NCBI GenBank assembly: GCA_964008075.1
Contig: CAXGAP010000001.1
Span: 1-64,000, forward strand
Length of the DNA: 64,000 nucleotides
Origin: UBA724 sp964008075
Lineage (GTDB): Bacteria > Bacteroidota > Bacteroidia > Flavobacteriales > Flavobacteriaceae
Reading direction: 5' to 3'
The notes beneath the pieces are model-generated. The model was not told the DNA's origin, made no database searches, and worked only from the letters and a program-made list of their open reading frames with translations. Positions 40,645 to 50,342 of this stretch are shown piece after piece. Every line of letters starts with the position of its first letter. Positions within the stretch are counted from its first letter, which is position 1. The translations under genes were made by a program, and so were the position numbers.

Positions 40645-42591
40645 TTACAGTTTAAATTCTTTTACTTCACATTCAATGGTTTTTTCAACCAGTTGAACAA
40701 AATTGTCCAGAGACATAGCTCCGTAATCTTTCCCGCCGTGTTCTCTAACAGAAACCTTAGATTCTGATACCTCTTTCTCCCCAATGATAATCATGTAAGG
40801 AAATTTTTGTAGCTCAGATTCCCGAATTTTCTTTCCAATGGTCTCATTTCGGTTATCAACGAGGGTGCGAATTTCGTTATTTTCCAATAATTGAGAAACT
40901 TTTTTAGCGTATTTTTCGTGCTTATCACTAACGCAAAGGATATTCACCTGATCTGGCGTTAGCCAAACAGGGAAGTTTCCAGCAGTATGTTCGATGAGAA
41001 TTGCAATAAATCTTTCTAAACTACCAAAGGGTGCACGGTGAATCATCACTGGTCTGTGAAGTTTATTGTCATTTCCTTTGTAGGTAAGATCAAATCGCTC
41101 TGGTAAGCTGTAATCTACCTGAATCGTGCCCAATTGCCAGCTCCTTCCCAATGCGTCATTTACCATGAAGTCCAACTTGGGACCATAGAATGCAGCTTCA
41201 CCTGATTCGACGACATAATTGAGTCCTTTTTCTTTGGTAGCATTCATAATCGCCTGCTCGGCTTTATCCCAATCTTCAACATTTCCAATGTATTTATCGG
41301 GGTTGTTTGGGTCTCGAATAGAAACTTGTGCTGTGAAATCTTCAAAACCTAAGGAACTAAAAACATATAAGACAAGATCGATTACTGCTTTAAACTCATG
41401 ATCTAGCTGATCGGGCGTACAGAAAATATGTGCATCATCTTGCGTGAATCCCCTCACTCGTGTGAGCCCATGAAGTTCACCACTCTGTTCATAGCGATAA
41501 ACAGTTCCAAACTCTGCGTATCGTTTTGGTAAATCACGATAACTCCAACTTCGAGAGCTAAAAATTTCACAGTGGTGAGGGCAGTTCATTGGTTTGAGCA
41601 AAAACTCCTCGTCTTCTGAGGGGGTTTTGATTGGCTGAAAGCTATCAGCACCATACTTTTCATAATGACCAGAGGTTGTGTATAATTCTTTATGACCAAT
41701 GTGGGGTGAAACAACCTGTTCATATCCAGCTTTTCGCTGCGCTTCTTTGAGAAAACGCTCTAACCTTTCTCGTAGTGCAGCACCTTTTGGCAACCACAAG
41801 GGAAGGCCTTGACCAACTCTCTTGGAAAAAGTAAACAAATCCATCTCACTTCCAAGTTTGCGATGGTCTCTCTTTTTGGCTTCTTCAACAAGTAAAAGAT
41901 GCTCTTTGAGTAACTTTTGTTTTGGGAATGAAATCCCATAAATACGAGTAAGTTGAGGCTTGGTTTCATCTCCACGCCAATAGGCACCAGCGATGTTTGT
42001 GAGTTTCACAGCTTTGATAAACCCAGTGTGAGGGAGGTGCCCCCCTTTGCAGAGATCTGTGAAGTTGGCATGATCACAAAAAGTGATTTCCCCATCTTCA
42101 AGATTTTCAATGAGTTCAGTTTTAAATTGATTTTTTTCTTTTTGATAAAAGGTCAACGCCTCCTTTTTGGAGACTGAGCGCATCATAAAGGCATGTTGTT
42201 CGCGAGAAACCTCAATCATTCGTTTCTCAATCGCATCAAAATCTTTTTCTGTAACAGTGTGACCAGCAGGATCGATATCGTAATAAAACCCTTGATCGAT
42301 AGCAGGACCAATAGTGAGCTTGCATCCTGGATAAAATTCTTGAAGAACTTGTGCAAGCACGTGCGCAGATGAATGCCAAAATGCTTTTTTGCCATCTGGA
42401 TCGTTCCAAGTGTATAGAACCAAATCACCATCGTTTTGCAGTGGCGTAAGCGCTTCAACAACTTGATCGTTGTAGCTTGCTGTCAATACATTTCTCGCAA
42501 GCCCCTCGCTAATAGAGGTAGCAATATCAAGAGCTGATGTTCCTTTTTTCACCTCTTTAATCGCTCCGTCTGGTAGTCGAACTTTAATCAT
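40645..42591 (-). CDS. thrS: Threonine-tRNA ligase
   Basis: Class II synthetase for tRNA-Thr, 648 residues. Domains in order: TGS (about 1-60, MIKVRLPDGAIKEV), editing (HSSAHVLAQVLQEFYPG and the HLPHTGFIKAVKLTNIAGAY zinc-free editing site), catalytic core (FLLKPMNCPHHCEIF with the zinc Cys/His, and RVRGFTQDDAHIFC) and the anticodon-binding domain from about 545. It heads the thrS-infC-rpmI-rplT group, a classical arrangement. Confidence 0.96.
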   Translation of the reverse strand: MIKVRLPDGAIKEVKKGTSALDIATSISEGLARNVLTASYNDQVVEALTPLQNDGDLVLYTWNDPDGKKAFWHSSAHVLAQVLQEFYPGCKLTIGPAIDQGFYYDIDPAGHTVTEKDFDAIEKRMIEVSREQHAFMMRSVSKKEALTFYQKEKNQFKTELIENLEDGEITFCDHANFTDLCKGGHLPHTGFIKAVKLTNIAGAYWRGDETKPQLTRIYGISFPKQKLLKEHLLLVEEAKKRDHRKLGSEMDLFTFSKRVGQGLPLWLPKGAALRERLERFLKEAQRKAGYEQVVSPHIGHKELYTTSGHYEKYGADSFQPIKTPSEDEEFLLKPMNCPHHCEIFSSRSWSYRDLPKRYAEFGTVYRYEQSGELHGLTRVRGFTQDDAHIFCTPDQLDHEFKAVIDLVLYVFSSLGFEDFTAQVSIRDPNNPDKYIGNVEDWDKAEQAIMNATKEKGLNYVVESGEAAFYGPKLDFMVNDALGRSWQLGTIQVDYSLPERFDLTYKGNDNKLHRPVMIHRAPFGSLERFIAILIEHTAGNFPVWLTPDQVNILCVSDKHEKYAKKVSQLLENNEIRTLVDNRNETIGKKIRESELQKFPYMIIIGEKEVSESKVSVREHGGKDYGAMSLDNFVQLVEKTIECEVKEFKL

Positions 42592-42648
42592 CAGTTATTT
42601 GTCAAAGTCACAAAGATAATACGATTCAGGGCTCTTTCAATGGTAAAT

Positions 42649-42867
42649 TTATTTTTCATTGAAGAAACCTTTGACAAGGAGTTTTATCCCAATAAAACCA
42701 TAAAGTATTGCAAGAGCACATGCAATCAATCCAACACCCAAAACAGGTATAAAAAATGGATGTTCTTCGTTACGCACAGCCGAAGTATACACGACTGGAC
42801 CTATAAAGGCAAAAAGAATAGCGACAAAAAGACGAGAAATCCCTCTAAAAAGAAGCTCTTTATTCAT
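42649..42867 (-). CDS. DUF6095 small membrane protein
   Basis: A 72-residue protein with two transmembrane helices (about residues 12-32 and 41-63) and a short basic tail, matching DUF6095, a Flavobacteriia family of unknown function. It overlaps murQ by 4 bases (ATGA) and is 57 bases upstream of thrS on the same strand. Its conservation with murQ and thrS suggests a housekeeping but unknown role. Confidence 0.75.
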   Translation of the reverse strand: MNKELLFRGISRLFVAILFAFIGPVVYTSAVRNEEHPFFIPVLGVGLIACALAILYGFIGIKLLVKGFFNEK

Positions 42868-43676
42868 ACCCCTAAATGTTTTAATACAAACCGAACACTT
42901 CCATGGATTTGCAACAATTCTATCGCTTTTTCTTCATCGACAGCTGATGATTCACAAACCATCCGAACTGCTCTTTCTTGTAGTTTTTGATTTGACAGTT
43001 GCATATCAACCATTCGATTGCCTTTGACGTGTCCTAGCTTGATCATCAAAACTGTTGAGATTGTATTGAGGATCATTTTTTGCGCTGTTCCAGCTTTCAT
43101 TCGCGAGCTGCCAGTGATCACTTCGGGTCCAACGACTGGGACAATTGGGTAATCTGCTTCTTCTGCTAAAGGGCTTCCAAGGTTGCAACTGATACCTGCA
43201 GTAGTGATTCCTTTCGATTTACATGCTTGGATAGCACCAACAACATAAGGTGTGGTTCCTGAAGCAGCGATACCCACGACAGTGTCCAGCGTCGAAATGT
43301 GAAGGTTTTCCAAATCTTTCCATCCTTGTTCAGAGTCGTCTTCGGCACCTTCAACAGCAGTTCTAATGGCAGCATCACCACCAGCAATTAAGCCAATCAC
43401 ATGGTCTGGCGAAACCCCAAAAGTGGGAGGGCATTCAGAAGCATCGAGTATTCCCAATCGCCCACTAGTGCCTGCCCCGAGGTAAATCAATCGACCTCCT
43501 TGTTGCATTTTGGGTAAGGTAGCATCTATAAATATGTTGATTGTAGGTAGGATTTTTTTCACAGCCTTTGCTACGTTTTGATCCTCATCATTGATGACAA
43601 GACCCAACTCTTCCACACTCATTTGCTCGAGGTTGTCGTGGTTTGATTCGGCTTCTGTGATTTTAGTGAAGCTCAT
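42864..43676 (-). CDS. murQ: N-acetylmuramic acid 6-phosphate etherase
   Basis: Cleaves the lactyl ether of MurNAc 6-phosphate during cell-wall recycling, 270 residues. SIS-fold motifs: GGRLIYLGAGTSGRLGILDA (phosphosugar-binding) and SGTTPYVVGAIQ, then TGSSRMKAGTAQKMILNTIS. ATG at 43676 (MSFTKITEAES) is chosen; an ATG six bases earlier would add MC. DUF6095 overlaps it downstream. Confidence 0.94.
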   Translation of the reverse strand: MSFTKITEAESNHDNLEQMSVEELGLVINDEDQNVAKAVKKILPTINIFIDATLPKMQQGGRLIYLGAGTSGRLGILDASECPPTFGVSPDHVIGLIAGGDAAIRTAVEGAEDDSEQGWKDLENLHISTLDTVVGIAASGTTPYVVGAIQACKSKGITTAGISCNLGSPLAEEADYPIVPVVGPEVITGSSRMKAGTAQKMILNTISTVLMIKLGHVKGNRMVDMQLSNQKLQERAVRMVCESSAVDEEKAIELLQIHGSVRFVLKHLGV

Positions 43677-43688
43677 ACACAAATGTAA

Positions 43689-44477
43689 TTATTCGGCTGT
43701 AAATGGAAGTGAGCTAGATTCAACCACCCTAAAATAACCCAATGCAATGCTTTCTTTTTCTGAGCTGACAAAGTTGCCCAGTAGGGTTGATGTTGCTGTT
43801 GCAAAAGGGCCACCACCATTTTGGCCACTATGGCTCAATAAAATTTGCATATATGTAAAGAAGTCTTTGTCTATTCCAAGCATACGAATGATGACTTCCT
43901 CGTTTTTTGGTAACAAATCGTCATAGAAAAACGAGAAGGTAAATTGTTGTCCGTCATAAAAGCGATCTCTAGTTACAAAAAGGTTGTTGTATGAAAAATC
44001 GAAAAGGTAGTAGTTGCCAAGACCAGGGCGATCGGTCAATGTGATCAATGCCTCGGTTTCATTGCCACTAAAAAGCTGACCATCTCCTTGCACTACTCCA
44101 TCAAATGTGCCAGAAAGAATCAACTCTTCTGTTGCAGTGTAGAGAACTCCATCTACATCGACAACCAATTGATATTCTTTGTCAATGGTGATTTCAGGGA
44201 CGTCTAGAAGATATTCACCACCCTCTGTGTGATTGGCAAACAAGACTTGATTATCGAACATTAAAGACACAGAGGCATCATCTACAATGATGATATCAGC
44301 ACTGTAATAGTCAGTTGTTTTGGTCACAAGTACACGAAGTTGGGCTGCACCACCTCCCTGTGGTCGGCTGAGTTCTGCATCAATAACGACTTGTTCAGGA
44401 GTTTGTGAAAGATCGACTGTGATCACATCTTCACATGAAATAAACACAATGCTAAGTAAAAAGACTATTTTTCTCAT
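43689..44477 (-). CDS. DUF4249 lipoprotein
   Basis: A 262-residue predicted lipoprotein: signal peptide MRKIVFLLSIVFISCED with the acylated Cys at residue 15. The rest is beta-rich and matches DUF4249, known as a companion of TonB-dependent receptors in Bacteroidota. Its ATG overlaps the receptor stop (TGATG), so the two are coupled. Likely an outer-membrane partner that helps the receptor capture its ligand; the ligand is unknown. Confidence 0.85.
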   Translation of the reverse strand: MRKIVFLLSIVFISCEDVITVDLSQTPEQVVIDAELSRPQGGGAAQLRVLVTKTTDYYSADIIIVDDASVSLMFDNQVLFANHTEGGEYLLDVPEITIDKEYQLVVDVDGVLYTATEELILSGTFDGVVQGDGQLFSGNETEALITLTDRPGLGNYYLFDFSYNNLFVTRDRFYDGQQFTFSFFYDDLLPKNEEVIIRMLGIDKDFFTYMQILLSHSGQNGGGPFATATSTLLGNFVSSEKESIALGYFRVVESSSLPFTAE

Positions 44478-46828
44478 CACCAATCAATTCGATACATTAC
44501 AGAAGGTACGATTCCAAAAATTGAAAATCGTACAGCTTCATTTTGTTGCGTTTCCCTGTTTTGACGAAAGTTGATACTCGCAGCATTTTTGCGATTATAG
44601 ACATTGTAGATACCAAAAATCCAACTTCCTTGTCGATTCTTTTTTGGGGGTCTTTTTAGTGTTGCTGATATATCCATGCGATGGTAATCTGCAAACCGAT
44701 TGCTATTTCGCTTGCCATAATTGGGGACTCGAAGTCCTCCAAACTCATACTGACCAACGGGGTAGGTTGTCGGCTGTCCAGTTTGATATAAGAAATTGGC
44801 ATTAAAACTCCATTTATTGTTCAGTTGGTAGCTTGCATTCACGCTCAGATCATGTCTTTTGTCAAATGCATTTGGGTACCAATTGCCATCATTGATGCCT
44901 GGACCTCCAAATTCTTGCCCTTCTGTTTTTTGCTCTGATTTCGACCAAGTGTAAGCCAACCAATATTGTAGTTTTCCAATGGGTTTTTTAACTAATATTT
45001 CTGCACCATACGCACGAACAATCCCTGGCATTGTCACTTGTTCCACAGCATCATTTGCAACCAAATCAGCACCATCGATATAGTCTAGTCGATTGCTGAC
45101 ATTTTTATAAAAGCCTTCAATTTCAATACTTTTTTGAGATTGTGTTTCTATAACATAACCAATGGCCCATTGGTCGAGTTGTTGGGGTTTTAGATGTGGA
45201 CCACTCGGCGCCCAGATGTCAAGGGGTGTTGGGGAACTGGTGTTGGAAATCAGGTGGAGGTACTGATTTAGGCGATTGTAAGATGCTTTGAAAGCACTGT
45301 TTTCCATGGCATACGACAAAGTGATTCTTGGTTCGATATGGCTATAAGTTGCAGATGATTTATTTGCATTGTAGAGGCCTGTAGGAACTCCTTTTTCATA
45401 GATTCCCAATGAGTTGTTGAAGCGAGTTGACATTCCGTTTTCATAAGTAAAAAGGCCATCTTGTTTTAACCTTGTAAAATGATTGAAACGGATGCCAAAC
45501 TGAAAAGAAAATGAGGATGAAAGATCTTGTGAAATATCTACATAAACACTATGCTCCATCGCATATTTCTTTTGCAACTGCTCAGCATTGATACCTGAGT
45601 CCAATCGAGCAGGTTCGATATAGCCAGGGTTAAAGGTATAGTAAGTCGATTGCAGCCCAAAGTCTAGACTTGTTTTATCGTTTGCAAAATAAGAGAAATC
45701 ATATTTTAGATTGAGGTTTTCAATACCAGAATCCCAATCAAAACCAGCAAAATCAAGCAACAAACCATAGTAGTAGTCACTGTAAATCAGCGATAGATTT
45801 GAAAATAAGCGTTGTGAAAACAGATGATTCCACCTCAAATTAAATACAGCATTTCCATAGGTGTTCACAAAGCTTTCGTCGACATTAAACACATCTCTTC
45901 CAAAATAGCCTGAGAGGTAGAGTTTATTTTGATCATTGATTGGAAAACTCATTTTGGTGTTTAGGTCGTAGAAATATGCACTATTCGGATTGTCAGTTAG
46001 TTTTAAAAATAAATGGGCATAAGTTCCCCTTCCACCAACGACAAAGCTTCCTTTGCCTAGGGGTCCCTCTGCAAGTAAGCGACTGGTTACGAGTCCAATA
46101 CCACCGTTGAGCTTAAACTCTTCTTTGTTTCCTTCCTTTTGGTAGATATTCAAAACAGATGCAAGTCGCCCACCATATTTGGCTGGGATGCCCCCTTTAT
46201 AGAGTCGCAAATCTTTAATCGCATCAGGATTGAATACAGAGAAAAATCCAAAGAGGTGTGAAGAGTTGTAAATGGTAGCCTCGTCCAAAAGGATTAGGTT
46301 TTGATCAGCAGACCCACCACGTACATTAAAGCCAGAAGCCCCTTCACCAGCACTTGTTACACCTGGGAGCAACTGAATGGTTTTGAGTACATCAGGTTCT
46401 CCAAAAACAGCAGGTGTTTGTAGGACTGTTTTTGAAAGAAGGCGGTTGACACTCATTTCAGGTTTTTTGATGTTGACTCTTTCTGTATTGTCAATCAAAA
46501 CAACTTCATCGAGTTCCTCTGCTGCAGGGGTTAGCAATATATTTTGTTTGATGTTTTCGTTCAGTGATATAGGGAACCGAAGTGATTGATAACCTAGGTA
46601 TTGTACAGAGATTGTGTATTCGCCAGGAGGGATACTAAGGGAGTAAAAACCATAGCTATTTGTAACCGTTCCTGTATTGAGCTCATTGATGAGTATGGTA
46701 ACCCCAAGAAGGGTTTCCTTGGATAATGAATCAGAAACATCCCCACTGATTGTGACTCGATCTTGAGCCGACAAAAATTGAAACAAAAACAGGAATAGGG
46801 TAACACAACCAATATGGCGCATTTGCAT
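44477..46828 (-). CDS. TonB-dependent outer-membrane receptor
   Basis: A 783-residue outer-membrane transporter. Signal peptide about residues 1-22 (ending FQFLSAQ). A carboxypeptidase-regulatory-like beta domain follows (SKETLLGVTILINELNTGTV ... PPGEYTISVQYLGYQSLRF), then the plug (LQLLPGVTSAGEGASGFNVR, GGSADQNLILLDEATIYNSS) and a 22-strand-like beta barrel to the C-terminal aromatic-ending strand (PSVMYRIDW). ATG 46828 is preferred because the longer frame runs into the neighbouring gene. Paired with DUF4249; substrate not evident. No sigma/anti-sigma pair or SusD is nearby. Confidence 0.92.
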   Translation of the reverse strand: MQMRHIGCVTLFLFLFQFLSAQDRVTISGDVSDSLSKETLLGVTILINELNTGTVTNSYGFYSLSIPPGEYTISVQYLGYQSLRFPISLNENIKQNILLTPAAEELDEVVLIDNTERVNIKKPEMSVNRLLSKTVLQTPAVFGEPDVLKTIQLLPGVTSAGEGASGFNVRGGSADQNLILLDEATIYNSSHLFGFFSVFNPDAIKDLRLYKGGIPAKYGGRLASVLNIYQKEGNKEEFKLNGGIGLVTSRLLAEGPLGKGSFVVGGRGTYAHLFLKLTDNPNSAYFYDLNTKMSFPINDQNKLYLSGYFGRDVFNVDESFVNTYGNAVFNLRWNHLFSQRLFSNLSLIYSDYYYGLLLDFAGFDWDSGIENLNLKYDFSYFANDKTSLDFGLQSTYYTFNPGYIEPARLDSGINAEQLQKKYAMEHSVYVDISQDLSSSFSFQFGIRFNHFTRLKQDGLFTYENGMSTRFNNSLGIYEKGVPTGLYNANKSSATYSHIEPRITLSYAMENSAFKASYNRLNQYLHLISNTSSPTPLDIWAPSGPHLKPQQLDQWAIGYVIETQSQKSIEIEGFYKNVSNRLDYIDGADLVANDAVEQVTMPGIVRAYGAEILVKKPIGKLQYWLAYTWSKSEQKTEGQEFGGPGINDGNWYPNAFDKRHDLSVNASYQLNNKWSFNANFLYQTGQPTTYPVGQYEFGGLRVPNYGKRNSNRFADYHRMDISATLKRPPKKNRQGSWIFGIYNVYNRKNAASINFRQNRETQQNEAVRFSIFGIVPSVMYRIDW

Positions 46829-46850
46829 AGCAATTTTGACAAATATACAA

Positions 46851-47720
46851 TTAACTGGGTTTTTTGCTTCCCAAGCGCCACATGAGGATACCACCTGTTA
46901 TGAACATCCATATTGAATATGCACCTGTTGGTAGTCCCATTTCGAAGTTGTTGAGGATGGTGGTCGCAATAACAAAAGCCAGTGTTCCATTTTGAATACC
47001 ACTTTCTATGGTGATTGTTATTTGGCTATTTCCAGCGATGCCAAACAGTTTGGCAGTAAGAAACCCAAGCCCCATTGTAAGTAAGTTGAGCAGCAATGTC
47101 GCAAGTCCAACTTCTTTCATTGCTTGTACCAAATTGTCTTTATTGGCAACAATGATGACCAGGAAAATAATAACAAAGAGAACAGTTGAGGCAGTACGCA
47201 TTGGTTTTTCCATTCGTAAGGCAAAGCCTTCATTTCGTTTTCGAATCATCATGCCTATTGCAATGGGGATGACAGTAATGACCAAAATTTGAAGCATTGT
47301 TTGCAGTACAGGCAACTCGATCACAACGCCTGTATTTCCAGTGAAATAAGCAATGGCCTCAGAAAGCAAGACTGGGATTGTGAATACTGTGATAAGACTT
47401 GCAAGAGCAGTCAAGGTGACAGAAAGACCAATATTTCCTCGAGACACTTGCGTGATCAGGTTACTTGTTGGACCTCCTGGACAGAGGGATAGAATCATGA
47501 CTCCAGTTGCCATGGTAGGGCTTAGATTGAAGAGGACCACTATCGAAAAACCGATGATTGGTAGAAGTATGATTTGGTTGATCAGTCCAACGAGCACTGC
47601 CTTTGGATAGGTAAAAATTCTAACAAAATTCCCAATGACTAGGGTAAGACCCATGCCAAACATGATGATTGCCAAAGAAACTGGTAAAAAAATTTGTCCG
47701 ATGATTGTAGTGATGTCCAT
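46851..47720 (-). CDS. Bile acid:sodium symporter (BASS) family transporter
   Basis: A 289-residue inner-membrane protein with about nine to ten helices. Family features include FGMGLTLVIGNFVRIFTYPK, LCPGGPTSNLITQVSRGNIG (the sodium-binding region) and NSQITITIESGIQNGTLAFV. The family imports organic anions with sodium, plausible for a marine cell; substrate unknown. It lies 22 bases before the TonB receptor on the same strand, so it may be cotranscribed. Confidence 0.88.
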   Translation of the reverse strand: MDITTIIGQIFLPVSLAIIMFGMGLTLVIGNFVRIFTYPKAVLVGLINQIILLPIIGFSIVVLFNLSPTMATGVMILSLCPGGPTSNLITQVSRGNIGLSVTLTALASLITVFTIPVLLSEAIAYFTGNTGVVIELPVLQTMLQILVITVIPIAIGMMIRKRNEGFALRMEKPMRTASTVLFVIIFLVIIVANKDNLVQAMKEVGLATLLLNLLTMGLGFLTAKLFGIAGNSQITITIESGIQNGTLAFVIATTILNNFEMGLPTGAYSIWMFITGGILMWRLGSKKPS

Positions 47721-47795
47721 ATCTAACTTTTATATAGATGAAAAGATTCAATTATTTTTTGAATAATTGATATCATTTGTATCAAATCCGACAGA

Positions 47796-49022
47796 TTAGC
47801 GTAGAGCCTTATCTAGATTTTCTTTGATAGAATCTAAAAACTCTTGGGTATTGAGATAATGCTCTCTCTTGAGGTTTTTCTCATGAATAAGCAATGCCAA
47901 GTCTTTGGTCATTTTGCCACTTTCCACTGTTTGAATACAAACCTTTTCAAGAGTTTCACAAAAGTTTGCAAGCTCTTGGTTGTTATCTAGTTTGGCACGA
48001 TGTGCAAGTCCACGTGTCCAAGCAAAAATAGATGCGATAGGGTTTGTAGATGTTTCCTCACCATTTTGGTGGAGGCGATAATGTCTCGTCACTGTACCAT
48101 GTGCTGCTTCAGCTTCCATGATTTCTCCATCAGGAGTGACAAGGGTTGAAGTCATCAGCCCTAGCGATCCAAACCCTTGCGCAACTGTATCCGACTGCAC
48201 GTCTCCATCATAGTTTTTACATGCCCAAACAAATCCACCATTCCACTTCATAGCAGCAGCGACCATATCATCGATCAGGCGATGCTCGTAGTGTATGCCT
48301 GCTTCATCAAACTTTGTTTTGAATTCATTTTGATACACTTCTTCAAAAATGTCTTTGAAGCGACCATCATAAGCTTTCATGATGGTGTTTTTGGTGCTGA
48401 AATACAATGGCCAGCCTTTGCTCAATGCACGATTCATGCACGAGCGAGCAAATCCATAAATGGATGAATCAATATTATACATGCTCATTGCAACACCACC
48501 CTCTTGAAAATCATAAACCTCCCAAGTTTTTGATTCACTGCCATTTTCAGGTGTAAAAGTCATTGTGAGTTTCCCTTTGCCTTTTATAACAGTGTCAGTT
48601 GCTTTGTACTGATCTCCAAAGGCATGACGACCAATACATATGGGATTTGTCCAACCTTGTACATATCTCGGAACATTTTTCATAATAATAGGCTCTCGAA
48701 ATACTGTACCTCCAACGATGTTTCTGATCGTGCCATTGGGCGATCGCCACATCTTCTTTAAGCCATACTCCTCTACACGATTTTCGTCGGGAGTAATCGT
48801 TGCACATTTAATACCAACCTTATGATTGTTAATTGCATTGGCAGCATCGATTGTAATTTGATCATTGGTGGCATCTCGACTTTCTAGGCCTAAGTCGTAG
48901 TATAAAAGTTCAACGTCAATGTAGGGTAGGATGAGTTGTTCTTTTATAAACTTCCAGATGATTCTTGTCATTTCATCACCATTGATTTCGACAACAGGTT
49001 TAGCAACTTTAATTTTGGTCAT
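47796..49022 (-). CDS. icd: NADP-dependent isocitrate dehydrogenase
   Basis: Oxidative decarboxylation of isocitrate to 2-oxoglutarate, 408 residues. It belongs to the dimeric type like eukaryotic IDH1/2: EINGDEMTRIIWKFIKEQLI, LEYYDLGLE-like region, KMWRSPNGTIRNIVGGTVFR, the cofactor-binding AEAAHGTVTRHYR. The ATG at 49022 (MTKIKVAKP) is chosen; upstream in-frame residues run over the promoter. A TATATTTG box lies at 49042-49049, 19 bases from the start. Confidence 0.95.
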   Translation of the reverse strand: MTKIKVAKPVVEINGDEMTRIIWKFIKEQLILPYIDVELLYYDLGLESRDATNDQITIDAANAINNHKVGIKCATITPDENRVEEYGLKKMWRSPNGTIRNIVGGTVFREPIIMKNVPRYVQGWTNPICIGRHAFGDQYKATDTVIKGKGKLTMTFTPENGSESKTWEVYDFQEGGVAMSMYNIDSSIYGFARSCMNRALSKGWPLYFSTKNTIMKAYDGRFKDIFEEVYQNEFKTKFDEAGIHYEHRLIDDMVAAAMKWNGGFVWACKNYDGDVQSDTVAQGFGSLGLMTSTLVTPDGEIMEAEAAHGTVTRHYRLHQNGEETSTNPIASIFAWTRGLAHRAKLDNNQELANFCETLEKVCIQTVESGKMTKDLALLIHEKNLKREHYLNTQEFLDSIKENLDKALR

Positions 49023-49041
49023 GACTTTTTTTTTGGTGGCG

Positions 49042-49049
49042 CAAATATA
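49042..49049 (-). promoter_or_regulatory. -7 promoter box for icd
   Basis: TATATTTG on the minus strand, an exact TAnnTTTG, lies 19 bases before the icd ATG. A TTG sits 22 bases further upstream, slightly beyond normal spacing. Confidence 0.5.
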
Positions 49050-49174
49050 CAACGTGAAAGCCAAAGAGCATCAACGTTTTCAATACTATTCAGATTGTTA
49101 TAATATTCTCAAAAAAACAGAGTAAAAATTCAAAAAAATCTATCAGAAAGGAGGGTCTTTAAAAATCAGAAGTT

Positions 49175-49525
49175 TTAATTCTTTTTTTCCTTGATTCGCG
49201 CTTTTTTGCCTCGCAATTCTCTGAAGTAAAAAATACGTGAACGACGTACTTTACCACGACTGTTAACTTCGATTTTCTGTATGGTCGGCAGATTGAACGG
49301 GAATATACGCTCAACACCAACTGTTCCAGATATTTTTCGAATGGTGAATGTCTTTGTGCTTCCAGTACCTTTGATTTGGATCACAACTCCTTTGAAGAAC
49401 TGGGTTCTTACTTTTTCGCCCTCGCGAATTTCATAGTAAACTGTGATGGTGTCACCCGCCTGAAATGAGGGGAATGATTTTTTCTCGACGAATTCGTCTT
49501 GAACATACTGAACTAATTGTTCCAT
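49175..49525 (-). CDS. rplS: 50S ribosomal protein bL19
   Basis: Large-subunit protein at the 30S-50S interface, 116 residues, with the core FQAGDTITVYYEIREGEKVR, QFFKGVVIQIKGTGSTKTFT and VGVERIFPFNLPTIQKIEV. The ATG at 49525 lies about 60 bases after the predicted transcription start, giving a leader of modest length. It is a single-gene unit here, unlike in many bacteria where it follows rimM-trmD. Confidence 0.96.
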   Translation of the reverse strand: MEQLVQYVQDEFVEKKSFPSFQAGDTITVYYEIREGEKVRTQFFKGVVIQIKGTGSTKTFTIRKISGTVGVERIFPFNLPTIQKIEVNSRGKVRRSRIFYFRELRGKKARIKEKKN

Positions 49526-49592
49526 GATTTCTAGCTAAAAAATAAATAAGAACAACATTCACGACCATCGCCAGCGGTTGAGCCTAGGGGTG

Positions 49593-49622
49593 CAAAATTA
49601 GATATTTTTTTTTAGTTTGCAA
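49593..49622 (-). promoter_or_regulatory. rplS promoter and leader
   Basis: On the minus strand TTG (49622-49620), 19 bases, then TAATTTTG (49600-49593), both matching consensus at standard spacing. The transcript would carry a leader of roughly 60 bases before the rplS ATG, longer than most genes here. I see no clear attenuator or known motif in it. Confidence 0.65.
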
Positions 49623-49655
49623 CTGTTCTTTTTTTAATCTTAATACAATCAAAAA

Positions 49656-50342
49656 TCATCTGCGATAAATTGGAAACTGATACATCATCGTATAGTTCAA
49701 ACCCACGCCCCAAGGGCTGGCCTCAGATACACGATGATAACCTGGAATATAGAGATTACTGAAGTTGGTGACCTCCTTGTCATTGATCAAATAGTTCATC
49801 CGAACGCTAATGCCCATATACAAGTTGTTCAGTAATTCAGCTTTAACTCCTGCAATAATTTCAATCCAATTCGCATTCAAATTATCGAACATTAGGGGTT
49901 GATCTAGTGATTTGTATAAGTCTTCTGCCCAAAGTTGATCGAGCTGCCTGACTGCATAACCATTGAGCTGTTGGCCATGAGTACTTGTGCCAAGCCTAAA
50001 ACCTGTCAGCAGCATATTCTCCATCCCTTCCCAGTTGTTGAACAAATTGAAATCAACACCTAGCTTGATATATTCTCCACTAGTCTGGAAGTCAAGTGTT
50101 TCACTTACAACACGTTTGTCTTCCATTCCTACTTCTGCTGCGAGATATAGCTTTTTTGTTATTCGATAATCAGCAGTGAGTTCTAGCCCTTTATAGTCGT
50201 TTTCGATCATAGAGCGAATGGGTTTACTCATATCAATCCCAAAGCGAATGCTATATCTTTCTGTATATTTTGGAATGCTGTCCTGCGCATAGCCAATACA
50301 AACCATGAAAAATAGCAAATAATTAGTGATAGATTTTAACAT
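49656..50342 (-). CDS. DUF6048 exported beta-rich protein
   Basis: A 228-residue protein with signal peptide (MLKSITNYLLFFMVCIGYAQ) and a beta-rich body typical of an outer-membrane barrel: alternating strands such as YSIRFGIDMSKPIRSM, KLYLAAEVGMEDKRVV, LYMGISVRMNYLIN and the C-terminal aromatic strand TMMYQFPIYRR. It matches DUF6048, usually found with DUF6452. ATG 50342 is used; one six bases earlier is possible. It overlaps the end of the DUF6452 gene by about 20 bases. Function unknown. Confidence 0.8.
   Translation of the reverse strand: MLKSITNYLLFFMVCIGYAQDSIPKYTERYSIRFGIDMSKPIRSMIENDYKGLELTADYRITKKLYLAAEVGMEDKRVVSETLDFQTSGEYIKLGVDFNLFNNWEGMENMLLTGFRLGTSTHGQQLNGYAVRQLDQLWAEDLYKSLDQPLMFDNLNANWIEIIAGVKAELLNNLYMGISVRMNYLINDKEVTNFSNLYIPGYHRVSEASPWGVGLNYTMMYQFPIYRR

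Noticed and set aside
42640..42990. Plus-strand open frame across DUF6095 and murQ
   Set aside because: The opposite strand has two overlapping genes with good family matches and an ATGA junction.
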